A DNA stretch of 64,000 bases from NCBI GenBank assembly GCA_029263215.1, contig JAJCXY010000018.1, forward strand, positions 1-64,000. The letters are read 5' to 3'. A program made the translations under genes and the position numbers. The notes below the pieces were generated by a model. It was not told the origin of the DNA, did no database searches, and saw nothing but the letters and a program-made list of their open reading frames with translations. This document shows positions 44,364 to 52,843 of this stretch, in pieces. Numbering within the stretch: the first letter of the stretch is position 1; each line of letters starts with the position of its first letter. This stretch comes from Acidimicrobiales bacterium. Lineage in GTDB: Bacteria > Actinomycetota > Acidimicrobiia > Acidimicrobiales > Aldehydirespiratoraceae.

Positions 44364-45577
44364 CAGACGCGATCCGGGAACTCGCCGGTGAGAGTGCAGG
44401 TGCCGACGCGGTCGGCTCCGAGGTCGAAGGTGATCTCGTCGCCGATCTGGCCCCCGAATCGGGGAATCACGACGCCAGAATCCACGTCGACCTCGATCGT
44501 GGCCCGGATCGTGAGCAGCTCGTACTGGTCGCCACCGTCGGCCACGAGTTGGAGCCGGACAGCATCAGCGAATCCGGTACCGCCCTCGGGGAGGTTGACG
44601 GCTCCATCGGGAAATACGAGGTCGAGGAGTACGGCGTCGGTGCCGAGACAACCGACCGCAGGTGTGCGTCCGATCGGATCGATGCACGGGCCATGGGTCA
44701 CGGTGTCGAGCGGCCTCAGGTCGGAGGTGACGACACTCACGCGAAGGCATGCCGTGTCGACGAACCCCGGCGGCCCGACCACCACCACGTGCCCCGAGCC
44801 GGCGTACTGGAACAGCGATGCGCGCAGGGCTCCGGGCGGGAAGGGGAAGCTGGCAAACGGGGCGACGGTGATGCGGTCTTCAGGCGGTGCATCGCCGGTG
44901 AGCAGGGCGACGGTTTCGGTGAGAGCAACCGTGACCGCCGGTTCGGTGCTGGGCGTACCACCCGTGACGGCGGCAACCTCCGGTGGCTCATCGGTGTTGG
45001 CGAACTGAAGCGCGCCCCGGCTGCGAGTCTCCTCGTCGGTCAGAATCGTCCAACCCACACCGAGGCCGCCGGCCACCACAGCCAGTGCCACCACGGCCAT
45101 CGCGAGATTGACGATGCGCTGCTTGCGGCCCTCGACCATCGCTTCTTCGACCTGGCGCTCGTCGAGACGCTCGGCGAGCGTGAGGGGACCGAAGGCCTCT
45201 GAGCTGGCGCCGCCGGCGATCAGATCGCGCCACACCTCGACCCGCGGCTGGGGCATACGTGCGAGGAAGGTTTCGAAAGCGTCGGCCGCCTCCGCGGAGT
45301 AGAGGATCATCAAGCCGTTGGCACGCACGAACTCGACTGGGTCGTCGTGGTGAGTTGTTTCGCGACCCCCCTGGAGTACCGCGAAGAAGCGATGAGCTTC
45401 GGCGTCGGCCTCCTCGTAGGAATACTCAGGCCCGGGGTCGGCCCTGGGAATGTCGAGCGCACCATCTCCGGCGCGCAGAAATCCCGAGGTGACGATGAAG
45501 CTGTCGGGACGAATGTCGTCGCCGGTCGGGGGAGGCAGCTCGTCGGGAAGTTCGGGGGTGTCTGAGCTTTCGTCGAT
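44363..45577 (-). CDS. Single-pass membrane protein of unknown function
   Basis: About 404 aa if read from 45577. There is no ATG, GTG or TTG near the expected start; TACCCT (minus strand, 45584-45589) is 6 nt before an in-frame ATC at 45577, the same spacing seen at leaderless genes nearby, so a non-standard ATC start is proposed. In-frame ATGs further upstream (45715, 45763) would overlap the divergent maf gene and encode Arg-rich, improbable sequence. The protein has an acidic N-terminus, a helical cytoplasmic part, one membrane helix at about 155-180 (RIVNLAMAVVALAVVAGGLG) and an extracytoplasmic beta-rich domain with a few Cys. I do not recognise a family. Confidence 0.6.
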   Translation of the reverse strand: MDESSDTPELPDELPPPTGDDIRPDSFIVTSGFLRAGDGALDIPRADPGPEYSYEEADAEAHRFFAVLQGGRETTHHDDPVEFVRANGLMILYSAEAADAFETFLARMPQPRVEVWRDLIAGGASSEAFGPLTLAERLDERQVEEAMVEGRKQRIVNLAMAVVALAVVAGGLGVGWTILTDEETRSRGALQFANTDEPPEVAAVTGGTPSTEPAVTVALTETVALLTGDAPPEDRITVAPFASFPFPPGALRASLFQYAGSGHVVVVGPPGFVDTACLRVSVVTSDLRPLDTVTHGPCIDPIGRTPAVGCLGTDAVLLDLVFPDGAVNLPEGGTGFADAVRLQLVADGGDQYELLTIRATIEVDVDSGVVIPRFGGQIGDEITFDLGADRVGTCTLTGEFPDRV

Positions 45578-45583
45578 TACGAG

Positions 45584-45589
45584 AGGGTA
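45584..45589 (-). promoter_or_regulatory. Candidate -10 element before the ATC-start gene
   Basis: TACCCT on the minus strand, 6 nt before the in-frame ATC at 45577. Confidence 0.35.
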
Positions 45590-45644
45590 CGCCGCATCTG
45601 GCCCGGGCGGGTGGCGCCCGCACCCTCCATGGCAGACTCCGAGC

Positions 45645-46229
45645 GTGTCTTCCCTCCGCCTCGTTCTCGCTTCCGGCTCACCTCGCCGCGAGGAGATACT
45701 GGCCCGCCTCGCCATCCATCCCCTGATCGAACCGGCCGACATCGATGAGACACCCCTCCCCAACGAGGCGGCTCCTGTCTATGTCGAGCGTCTCGCCGTA
45801 GAGAAGGCCTCCACCGCGCTCCGACCCGGCGTGGCCGTGTTGGCCGCCGATACCGCGGTCGTGCTCGGTGGCGCCATCCTCGGCAAGCCCGACGATCCCG
45901 CCCAAGCGGCAGAAATGCTGCGATCACTCTCGGGCCGAGTGCACGACGTTGTCACCGGGGTGGCGGTTGCGGTTGGTGGAGATCTGCTTGCCTCCGCGGT
46001 GGAGTGGACCGAAGTTTCGGTCGGCCCGATAAGCGAGGCGCGTGTCGGCTGGTATGCCAACAGCGGCGAACCCGACGACAAGGCCGGTGCCTACGCCCTT
46101 CAGGGAGCGGCGGGCATCTTCGCCGACCGGATCAACGGCAGCGCATCCAACGTCATCGGCCTCCCGCTGCCACTCGTCGACCGACTCTTCGCCGAGGTTG
46201 GGTTGGATCTTCTCGACTTTCGCTCGTAG
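45645..46229 (+). CDS. maf: Maf-family nucleotide pyrophosphatase
   Basis: 194 aa house-cleaning enzyme that hydrolyses non-canonical or dTTP/UTP-type nucleotides, historically linked to septum inhibition. LRLVLASGSPRREEILARL at the start, the catalytic Asp in VLAADTAVVLGGAILGKP, and NEPDDKAGAYALQG-type C-terminal motif (GEPDDKAGAYALQGAAG) are present. GTG start with CAGACT 6 nt upstream. It lies 15 bp before dusB. Confidence 0.92.
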   Translation: MSSLRLVLASGSPRREEILARLAIHPLIEPADIDETPLPNEAAPVYVERLAVEKASTALRPGVAVLAADTAVVLGGAILGKPDDPAQAAEMLRSLSGRVHDVVTGVAVAVGGDLLASAVEWTEVSVGPISEARVGWYANSGEPDDKAGAYALQGAAGIFADRINGSASNVIGLPLPLVDRLFAEVGLDLLDFRS

Positions 46230-46232
46230 CCG

Positions 46233-46238
46233 TAGCCT
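46233..46238 (+). promoter_or_regulatory. Leaderless -10 element for dusB
   Basis: TAGCCT, 6 nt before the GTG at 46245. Confidence 0.4.
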
Positions 46239-46244
46239 TGTGGT

Positions 46245-47429
46245 GTGACCAAAGCGAGTCAGGCCGATCCGGTCGCCCCACCTGAAGCTCCGGCTCACCG
46301 CGGAGAGTTCGCGCCCGTCGCGATCGGCGCTCTCGAAGTTTGGCCGCCTGTGGTCCTCGCCCCGATGGCCGGTGTCACCAATGCTCCTTTTCGCACTCTG
46401 TGCCGACGTTTCGGTGCGGGGCTCTACGTCAACCAGATGATCACCGCTCGAGCCCTTGTGGAGGGCCACCGCAAGAGCCTGGAGTTGGCGGCATTCGCAC
46501 CCGACGAGACGCCGCGCAGCATCCAGCTCTACGGCACCGACCCCTATTCCATCGCGGAGGCCACCCGCCTTCTCGTGGCGGAGCAGGCCGTCGACCACAT
46601 CGACATGAACTTCGGTTGCCCGATGAAGAAGGTCACCCGTCACGGGGGCGGCGCGGCGCTGCCATGGAAACGAGAGCACTATCGCTCAATCGTGCGGGCC
46701 GCGGTGCAGGCGGCCGGTGAAGTTCCGGTCACGGTGAAGTTCCGGGTCGGCATCAGCGACACGGCCATCACCTTCCTCGACGCAGGGCGGATCGCTGAGG
46801 ACGAGGGATGTCGGGCGGTGGCTCTCCACGCCCGCACCGCCAACCAGCTCTACAGCGGCTCCGCCGACTGGCACCGAATCACCGAACTCAAGCAGGCAGT
46901 CACCTCCATCCCGGTGCTGGGCAACGGCGACATCTGGGAGGCCGACGATGCGCTCCGAATGATGCGCTCCACCGGCGCCGACGGGGTTGTCGTCGGTCGA
47001 GGTTGTCTCGGCCGGCCCTGGATCTTTCGTGACCTCGCCGCCGTGTTCAACGGCGAGGCCGTCGCCGCACCACCCGATCTCGGTGAGGTGCTCGACGGGA
47101 TGATCGAACACGCCGAGTTGCTGTGCGGCTGGATGGGTGAGCAGCGCGGTATCCGAGACTTCCGCAAGCACACCGGTTGGTATCTCAAGGGCTTCCCTGC
47201 CGGGGGCGAGACCCGACGCCGTCTGAATCGTGTCGAGTCACTCGAGGAGATGCGCGAGCTGGTCGCTGGCCTCGACCGAGACACCCCGTTCCCCAATGGG
47301 GGGATGCGGATGGTGCGCGGCCACCACGGATCACCCAAGCAGGTTCAGCTTCCCGAGGGCTGGCTCGACGCCCGTGATGATTCGGTGGAGCTGCCCCGCG
47401 GCGCCGAAGATCTGGTGTCGGGCGGCTGA
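46245..47429 (+). CDS. dusB: tRNA-dihydrouridine synthase
   Basis: 394 aa FMN enzyme reducing uridines in the tRNA D-loop. VVLAPMAGVTNAPFRTLCRRFG, the catalytic Cys in MNFGCPMKKVTRHGGGAAL, and GNGDIWEADDAL and GVVVGRGCLGRPWIF are typical of DusB. Its last 85 bp overlap the tail of the convergent ABC ATPase gene. Follows maf closely. Confidence 0.94.
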   Translation: MTKASQADPVAPPEAPAHRGEFAPVAIGALEVWPPVVLAPMAGVTNAPFRTLCRRFGAGLYVNQMITARALVEGHRKSLELAAFAPDETPRSIQLYGTDPYSIAEATRLLVAEQAVDHIDMNFGCPMKKVTRHGGGAALPWKREHYRSIVRAAVQAAGEVPVTVKFRVGISDTAITFLDAGRIAEDEGCRAVALHARTANQLYSGSADWHRITELKQAVTSIPVLGNGDIWEADDALRMMRSTGADGVVVGRGCLGRPWIFRDLAAVFNGEAVAAPPDLGEVLDGMIEHAELLCGWMGEQRGIRDFRKHTGWYLKGFPAGGETRRRLNRVESLEEMRELVAGLDRDTPFPNGGMRMVRGHHGSPKQVQLPEGWLDARDDSVELPRGAEDLVSGG

Positions 47430-48208
47430 CGCTTCGCGGCTACCGGCACGATCACGGGGCCGTCGCCGTCGTCGAGCACACGCACATTGGCGTTGAAATG
47501 GTGACGGATCAGCTCCTCGGTGAGCACCTGTGCAGGGGGCCCGGACTCGGCGATGATCCCCTGCGACATCACCGCTATCCGGTCGCCGTAGCGGGCCGCG
47601 AGGGTGAGGTCGTGAAGGGTCGCCACCACGGTGAGTCCACTCTCACGGCGCAGCTCATCGACGAGATCGAGCACGTCTTGTTGGTGGCCGAGGTCGAGGG
47701 CGGTGGTGGGCTCATCCAACAGCAGGATGCTCGACTCCTGCACGAGGGCTCGCCCCAGCACCACCCGTTGGCGCTCGCCACCCGATAGTGATCGCACCGC
47801 TCGACTCTTGAAGCCGACGAGATCGAGACGGTCGAGCACCCGCCGGACCACTTCTCTGTCGTGACGACTGTCGCCGGAGAACACTCCTCGGTGGGGCGTA
47901 CGGCCGAGCAAGAGGTAGTCGATGACGGTCATGCCGGGCGGGATCACCGGCACCTGGGGCACATAGGCGATGGCTCGGGCCCGCCGCATCGTGTCGTGGG
48001 CGACTGTGTCGACGCCGTCGATCTCAATCTTTCCCGTGAACCCCACACCGCCGAGAATCGCCCTCAGGAGAGTGGTCTTGCCTGCACCATTGGGTCCGAT
48101 CACATTGATCCACTCGCCCGACGCGATGTCGATCGACAGTCCGTCGAGCACCACATGGTCGCCGAGGGTCACGCCCACATCGCGGGCTGTGATGGTGGTG
48201 GTCACCAC
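47345..48208 (-). CDS. btuD: Vitamin B12 ABC transporter ATP-binding protein
   Basis: 287 aa. Walker A GPNGAGKTTLLRA, Q-loop YVPQVPVIPPGMTV, signature LSGGERQRVVLGRAL, Walker B ILLLDEPTTALDL and the H-loop His in ATLHDLTLA are complete. Assigned to B12 because the operon's first gene has a cobalamin riboswitch; a siderophore role would otherwise fit the family equally well. The last 28 or so residues are Ser/Arg/Pro-rich and are encoded in DNA that is also the dusB 3' end, so they may not be conserved. The start overlaps the permease stop by 7 bp. Confidence 0.9.
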   Translation of the reverse strand: MVTTTITARDVGVTLGDHVVLDGLSIDIASGEWINVIGPNGAGKTTLLRAILGGVGFTGKIEIDGVDTVAHDTMRRARAIAYVPQVPVIPPGMTVIDYLLLGRTPHRGVFSGDSRHDREVVRRVLDRLDLVGFKSRAVRSLSGGERQRVVLGRALVQESSILLLDEPTTALDLGHQQDVLDLVDELRRESGLTVVATLHDLTLAARYGDRIAVMSQGIIAESGPPAQVLTEELIRHHFNANVRVLDDGDGPVIVPVAAKRQPPDTRSSAPRGSSTESSRASSQPSGS

Positions 48209-49275
48209 ACCTCCCGGCGACTCGAGCGAAGGACCAGCACAAAGAAGGGCGCGCCGAGGAACGCCGTAACGACACCAATCGGGAGTTCGGCCGGCTCCAG
48301 CACCGTTCGGGCCGCGAGATCGGCCAGCACCATGAAAGCTCCCCCGAGCAGGATGCAGAGGGGCAGCAAGACCCGGTGACTCGTGCCGAACGCGAGCCGC
48401 ACCGTGTGGGGAACGATGATGCCCACAAACCCGATCAGACCCGCCACGGCCACCGCGGCCGCGGCTCCGAGCGAACTCACCACCACCACCGTGGTTCTAA
48501 TCCGGCGAGGATTGAGACCCAGCGCCGCGGCCTCTTCATCGCCCACCGCGAGCACGTCCAGTGCTCGCCCATACAGCATGACCACCACGCAGGTCACCAC
48601 GAAGTACGGAAGCATCAGGGCCACCTCGGACCAACCCGAAGTGGCGATCCGGCCGAGGATCCACGAGTAGACCTCCCGGATCACATCGGTGTTCGACTGC
48701 AGCACGTAGGTCTGAGCAGCGGTCAGGAAACTGGCCACCGCCACACCGGCCAACACGAGCGACACGGTGGTGCGTCCGCCGAGATGGCCGGCCGCGTAGG
48801 AGATCACCACCGCCACGAGAGCTCCCGCGAAGGCAACGATGGGGATCGGATCGAGCATGCCGGCGCCATCGCCCACATCGCTGGTGATCGCGATGGTCGC
48901 CCCGAGACCCGCTCCCGCCGCTATCCCCAACAGGTAGGGGTCGGCGAGGGGATTACGAAACGCACCTTGGTAGGCCGCGCCGGTGACCGAGAGGGTCGCC
49001 CCCACAAGCAGGCCGAGCACCACTCGAGGGAGGCGGATCTCGTTGACGATCGCGGCATGGGTGGTGGAGAGCCCCGAGTCGAGGTGAACACCGGGGATCC
49101 GGTCGATCAGTTCGGCCAGCACCCGCAATGGAGCGATGTCGACCGGCCCGATGGTGAGGCTCGCCACCACCGCCCCGACGACCACGGTGAGCGCACCGAC
49201 GAGGGCGCGAGCGGTGAGCCGAGACCCCTGGAGGCCTTCGTCCTCCGCCACGACGAACTCGCCGGTGTCGGTCAC
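48202..49275 (-). CDS. btuC: Vitamin B12 ABC transporter permease
   Basis: 357 aa FecCD/BtuC-type permease with about ten membrane helices. LPRVVLGLLVGATLSVTGAAYQG, NPLADPYLLGIAAGAGLGAT and FVGIIVPHTVRLAFGTSHR are family landmarks; the last forms the coupling helix to BtuD. The GTG at 49275 lies 13 bp after the binding-protein stop and was preferred to an upstream ATG inside that gene. Second gene of btuFCD. Confidence 0.91.
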   Translation of the reverse strand: MTDTGEFVVAEDEGLQGSRLTARALVGALTVVVGAVVASLTIGPVDIAPLRVLAELIDRIPGVHLDSGLSTTHAAIVNEIRLPRVVLGLLVGATLSVTGAAYQGAFRNPLADPYLLGIAAGAGLGATIAITSDVGDGAGMLDPIPIVAFAGALVAVVISYAAGHLGGRTTVSLVLAGVAVASFLTAAQTYVLQSNTDVIREVYSWILGRIATSGWSEVALMLPYFVVTCVVVMLYGRALDVLAVGDEEAAALGLNPRRIRTTVVVVSSLGAAAAVAVAGLIGFVGIIVPHTVRLAFGTSHRVLLPLCILLGGAFMVLADLAARTVLEPAELPIGVVTAFLGAPFFVLVLRSSRREVW

Positions 49276-49288
49276 GGGACTTGCCGCA

Positions 49289-50149
49289 TCAGGCTGCTGC
49301 CGCCAGTGCGGCGGCGATCGCGGCGGCGAACTCCACGATCCGCGGCCCCCACCGGGATGCAACATCGTCGCTCAACTCGATCACGTTGCCGTTCTGCACC
49401 GCAGACATCTGGTCCCAGCCCGGTCTCTCCGCAACGGTCGCGGCATCCTGGCCACAGCAGATTGTGTCGGCGAGGAAGACGAGTTCGGGGTCGGCGTCGA
49501 CGAGGAACTCATCGCTCAGCTGGGGGAACCCGAACGCGGTCCCGTTATCAGCAGGATCGGCCACGTTCTCCAGGCCGAACAGGCCGTAGATCTCCCCGGC
49601 GAAAGTCTGCGAAGTGATCGAGAACAAGGTGTTGTCGAGCTCGTGGTAATAGGTGACACCCGCACCGTCGGGGGCATCCGCAACGAGCTCTTCGATCTCT
49701 TCCTGCATCGCTGCGATCAGATCAGCGGCATCACCGGAATGACCCGTCACCGCGCCGAGTTCCTCGATCTGTGCGTAGGCATCGGCGACGCTTGCTGCGG
49801 TGCCATGCACCAGGGTGGCAACACCCACCGCGTCGAGGCCCGATACGAGATCACCGGGATCAAACGAGATGATCACCAGGTCGGGATCCAGTTCGGCGAT
49901 CGCCTCCACGCTCGGGGAGAAGCTGTCAATCACGGGAAGCTCGTTGGCAGGGAAGTTCGAGAAGCCGTCGACCGCCACGAGAAGGTCGGAGGCTCCGATG
50001 GCAAACAAGGATTCGGTGCTCGTCGCAGAGAGCGACACCACGCGTTCGGGCGTGGACGAACCGCTCTGGTCGTCAGTGGCGTCGCCGTCGTCGCCGCACG
50101 CTGCGGCCAGCAGCGCGAAGGCGAGAATCAGGCCCAACATTTTCTTCAT
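49289..50149 (-). CDS. btuF: Vitamin B12 ABC transporter substrate-binding lipoprotein
   Basis: 286 aa. Signal peptide with lipobox (LILAFALLAAACGDDG), then a class III binding-protein fold: RVVSLSATSTESLFAIGA, LDPDLVIISFDPGDLVSGLD, and a C-terminal lobe ending in WDQMSAVQNGNVIEL. AAGGAGGA before the ATG at 50149 is a strong ribosome site and rules out the upstream in-frame ATG. A cobalamin riboswitch precedes it, so cobalamin or a precursor is the likely ligand. Confidence 0.92.
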   Translation of the reverse strand: MKKMLGLILAFALLAAACGDDGDATDDQSGSSTPERVVSLSATSTESLFAIGASDLLVAVDGFSNFPANELPVIDSFSPSVEAIAELDPDLVIISFDPGDLVSGLDAVGVATLVHGTAASVADAYAQIEELGAVTGHSGDAADLIAAMQEEIEELVADAPDGAGVTYYHELDNTLFSITSQTFAGEIYGLFGLENVADPADNGTAFGFPQLSDEFLVDADPELVFLADTICCGQDAATVAERPGWDQMSAVQNGNVIELSDDVASRWGPRIVEFAAAIAAALAAAA

Positions 50150-50224
50150 CGGATGTCCTCCTTGTGGCTCGAGTGAGTGGCACGAGCGACAGGGCATCCG
50201 GTCGCACGAGCCGTCCCTGTCCTC

Positions 50225-50350
50225 GAGGGTCGGTTCGCTTTGGCGTCCACCGGAAGGCGACCGGACTCATTCCCACCGCCGAGGCGAGGGGACATCACCG
50301 TTGCGGGACAGTGCCGGGATCACACCGGCTTCGCTGTCCGTTGAACACCG
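50225..50350 (-). ncRNA. Cobalamin (AdoCbl-type) riboswitch
   Basis: On the minus strand the leader contains GAAGCCGGTGTGATCCCGGC, then ACTGTCCCGCAACGGTGAT, and near the 3' end a B12-box-like GAGTCCGGTCGCCTTCCGG (plus-strand 50248-50275 region). These are the conserved elements of the cobalamin riboswitch in order. It lies about 75 bp before the btuF start and should reduce btuFCD expression when B12 is abundant. Confidence 0.9.
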
Positions 50351-50450
50351 CCGAGTCTAGATGCAGATGAACCCGCAACCCTCAACCCGACCGAAGCCTG
50401 CCCCACGACCTAGGGTTCCGGGCACCAACCCATCTGGAGAGGAGGACCCC

Positions 50451-51488
50451 ATGACCCGTCGACTCACCGAGTTCAGCCACGGCGCTGGTTGAGGCTGCAA
50501 GCTCGCCCCCGGCGAACTGGCGCAGGTCGTGCGCCGCCTCTCACCAACTGAATCTCCCGATCTGCTCGTGGGCGCTCTCACCGGCGACGATGCCGCCGTG
50601 TGGCGCCTTTCCGCGGATCGCGCCCTGGTAGTCACCGCCGATTTCATCACGCCGGTCGTCGACGACGCCCGCGATTGGGGACGCGTGGCCGCAGCCAACG
50701 CCGTCTCAGACGTCTACGCCATGGGCGGCACTCCCCTCCTCGCTCTCAATCTGGTGTGCTGGAACACCGACGAACTCTCCAACGACCTGCTCGGAGACGT
50801 CCTTCTCGGCGGCCACGACATCGCCAACGACTGCGGCTTCATCATCGCGGGAGGGCACACAGTCGATGATCCCGAACCGAAGTACGGCATGGCGGTGATC
50901 GGTGAGGTTCATCCCGACCGAATGCTCACCAACGCAGGGTTGCTGCCCGGCCAGGTGCTCTTGCTCACCAAGCCTCTGGGCATCGGCGTGATCACCACGG
51001 CTCTCAAGCAGGGCGTCGTCGGCGATGCCCCGGTCGAAACTGCGGTTGCTTCGATGGTTCAGACCAATGCTGTCGCGGCCCGCGTAGCGGTGGCCGCCGG
51101 AGCCAGCGGCGCCACCGACGTCACCGGGTTCGGCCTGCTCGGCCACGCCGGCCGCATGGCCGAGGAGTCCGGGGTCGACCTCACCATCGATGTGAGCCGG
51201 GTGCCGATCATCGCCGGCGCCCGCGACCTGGCCGCCGAGGGCATCGTGCCCGGCGGCACCGGCCGCAACCTCTCGTGGGTGGCCCAACACCTCGACATCG
51301 ACCCTGGTGTCGATCAGGTCGACGTCACCCTCCTGGCTGATGCGCAGACCAGTGGAGGGCTCGTGTTCGGCATCCAACCGGATCGAGCCGCAGACGTGAT
51401 GTCCGAATTAGCGAGCTCCGGGCACAGTGCCGCGGTGATCGGTCTGGTCCGACCAGGCACGGGTCGAATCGCGATCGTCCAGGACTAG
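50451..51488 (+). CDS. selD: Selenide, water dikinase with selenocysteine (TGA) at the active site
   Basis: 345 codons. Makes selenophosphate from selenide and ATP for selenocysteine and selenouridine. GGAGAGGAGGA 5 nt before the ATG at 50451 fixes the start. The first residues MTRRLTEFSHGAG are followed by TGA (50490-50492), then GCKLAPGEL. In E. coli SelD the same stretch is SHGAGCGCK with catalytic Cys17 and Lys20, so the TGA replaces that Cys and is read as selenocysteine (residue 14). The frame stays open to 51488 with the ATP-binding Asp region (GDDAAVWRL, TADFITPVVDD), AGGHTVDDPEPKYGM and GATDVTGFGLLGHA. Conventional prediction would start at 50529 and lose the active site. Confidence 0.93.
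50495..50525 (+). promoter_or_regulatory. Candidate bacterial SECIS hairpin in selD
   Basis: Outer stem CTGC/GCAG (50495-50498 with 50522-50525) and inner stem TCGCC/GGCGA (50503-50507 with 50511-50515) with a CCC loop, starting 2 nt after the TGA. Position fits a SelB-binding SECIS; the apical loop lacks the G often seen, so this is tentative. Confidence 0.45.
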
Positions 51489-51498
51489 CAGCTGAGAC

Positions 51499-52350
51499 AT
51501 GAGCTTCGATCCTGCCATCTACAAGGTTTCGATTACCGCGGAGTGGCAGAAATCCGCGGCCGGCTGGCATCGGTGGATCCCCCTGATCAACGCCTGGCTC
51601 GAGGACATCACCGAAACAATGCTCGACGAGGCTGCCGTAACGGTCGGCTCGCGGGTGGTCGACATAGCGGCGGGCGATGGAGGGCAGTCAGTGGCTGCCG
51701 CGCGGCGGACCGGACCAAGCGGCGAGGTCCTGGCAACTGATATCGCCGCAGAATTCGCCACGATCACCACGGAGGTGGCGGCGAGGGAGAGTCTCTCGCA
51801 TCTCTCCGCCGAGGTGATGGACGCCGAGTCGCTCCATGGGATCGACGACAACCGATTCGATGCAGCTATCTCGCGGCTCGGGCTCATGTACCTGCCCAAC
51901 CTCCACGGCGCACTCCGCGAGATCTCTCGAGTGTTGGAGCCGGGCGGACGCTTCGCCGCGATCGTCTTCACGAGCCCCGAGCACACTCCTTTCTTCTCGT
52001 TACCGAGCCGGATCATCCGATCCCACCGCGGCCTGCCCGCCCCCGATCCCACCCTGCCCGGGCCCTTCAGTGTCGGTGCACCGGGACTGCTGCTGTCGAA
52101 GTTCGAGGCCGCCGGCTACCGCGACGTGCGGGAACTGATCGTGGATGCTCCCCTTAGATTCGACTCGGCAGCCCAGTGTGTTCAGTGGCGGCGCGAAGCA
52201 TCGGGCACCGTTCAACAGATGCTCGAAGGCATGGAGGAGTCGGCCAAGTCCGAGGTCTGGGAAGAGATCGAGAAAGCTCTGCGGCAGTATGAGACGCCGT
52301 CCGGTTTCGAGTCGCCATGCCAACTGCTGATCTGCTCGGGACAGGCCTGA
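51499..52350 (+). CDS. SAM-dependent class I methyltransferase
   Basis: 283 aa. Rossmann SAM site VVDIAAGDGGQSVAAARRTG, acidic loop LATDIAAEF, motif with MDAESLHG, and the ISRVLEPGGRFAAIVF strand typical of UbiE-like enzymes. Helical insert near the C-terminus (ASGTVQQMLEGMEESAKSE). It follows selD by 10 bp and could be co-transcribed, so a selenium-related substrate is possible but unsupported. Substrate unknown. Confidence 0.82.
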   Translation: MSFDPAIYKVSITAEWQKSAAGWHRWIPLINAWLEDITETMLDEAAVTVGSRVVDIAAGDGGQSVAAARRTGPSGEVLATDIAAEFATITTEVAARESLSHLSAEVMDAESLHGIDDNRFDAAISRLGLMYLPNLHGALREISRVLEPGGRFAAIVFTSPEHTPFFSLPSRIIRSHRGLPAPDPTLPGPFSVGAPGLLLSKFEAAGYRDVRELIVDAPLRFDSAAQCVQWRREASGTVQQMLEGMEESAKSEVWEEIEKALRQYETPSGFESPCQLLICSGQA

Positions 52351-52369
52351 ACCGCGCTCCGCGCCGTGA

Positions 52370-52375
52370 GACAAT
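52370..52375 (+). promoter_or_regulatory. Candidate -10 element for the GNAT gene
   Basis: GACAAT, 6 nt before the GTG at 52382; the first base departs from TANNNT. Confidence 0.3.
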
Positions 52376-52381
52376 CTGCCC

Positions 52382-52843
52382 GTGCCGATCCGTCCCTACG
52401 CCGAAGCCGATCTCGATGCAGTCCTGGAGATCTGGCACGAGGCGTCGCTGATCGCCCACGCTTTCCTCCCTCCAGAGTTCTTCGAGACCGAGCGCCTTGA
52501 GATCGCGAATCGTTGGCTACCGGTAGCGGACACGATCATCCACGAATCCGAAGCCGGGATCGACGGGTTCCTGGCTCTCATCGACAACGAGGTCGGCGCG
52601 ATCTTTGTTCGCCCCGAGGTCCAGGGCCACGGTGTCGGTCGATCCCTCATGGATGCGGCCGCGCGGACACGCCCGTACCTCGAGGTCGGTGTGTTCGAGG
52701 CCAACCCGATCGGGCGCCGCTTCTACGACGCCTACGGATTCGAGTTCGTCGCGCGCCAGGTGTGTGAGGTGACGGGCGAACCAGAGCTACGCCTCCGGCT
52801 GGAGTCGGGCCCCTTCGGTGTCAGAACTTCGCCGCCGCCGTGA
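52382..52843 (+). CDS. GNAT-family N-acetyltransferase
   Basis: 153 aa. Acetyl-CoA binding motif A is IFVRPEVQGHGVGRSLMDAA (Q/R-x2-G-x-G), with the C-terminal NPIGRRFYDAYGFEFV segment. N-terminus VPIRPYAEADLDAVLEIWHE is typical. Substrate unknown; resembles YhbS/ElaA-type small-molecule or protein acetylases. It overlaps the convergent HD gene by 23 bp. Confidence 0.88.
   Translation: MPIRPYAEADLDAVLEIWHEASLIAHAFLPPEFFETERLEIANRWLPVADTIIHESEAGIDGFLALIDNEVGAIFVRPEVQGHGVGRSLMDAAARTRPYLEVGVFEANPIGRRFYDAYGFEFVARQVCEVTGEPELRLRLESGPFGVRTSPPP

Noticed and set aside
50529-51488. selD starting at GTG 50529
   Set aside because: This drops the active site and ribosome-binding site; the upstream frame with one TGA matches SelD exactly.
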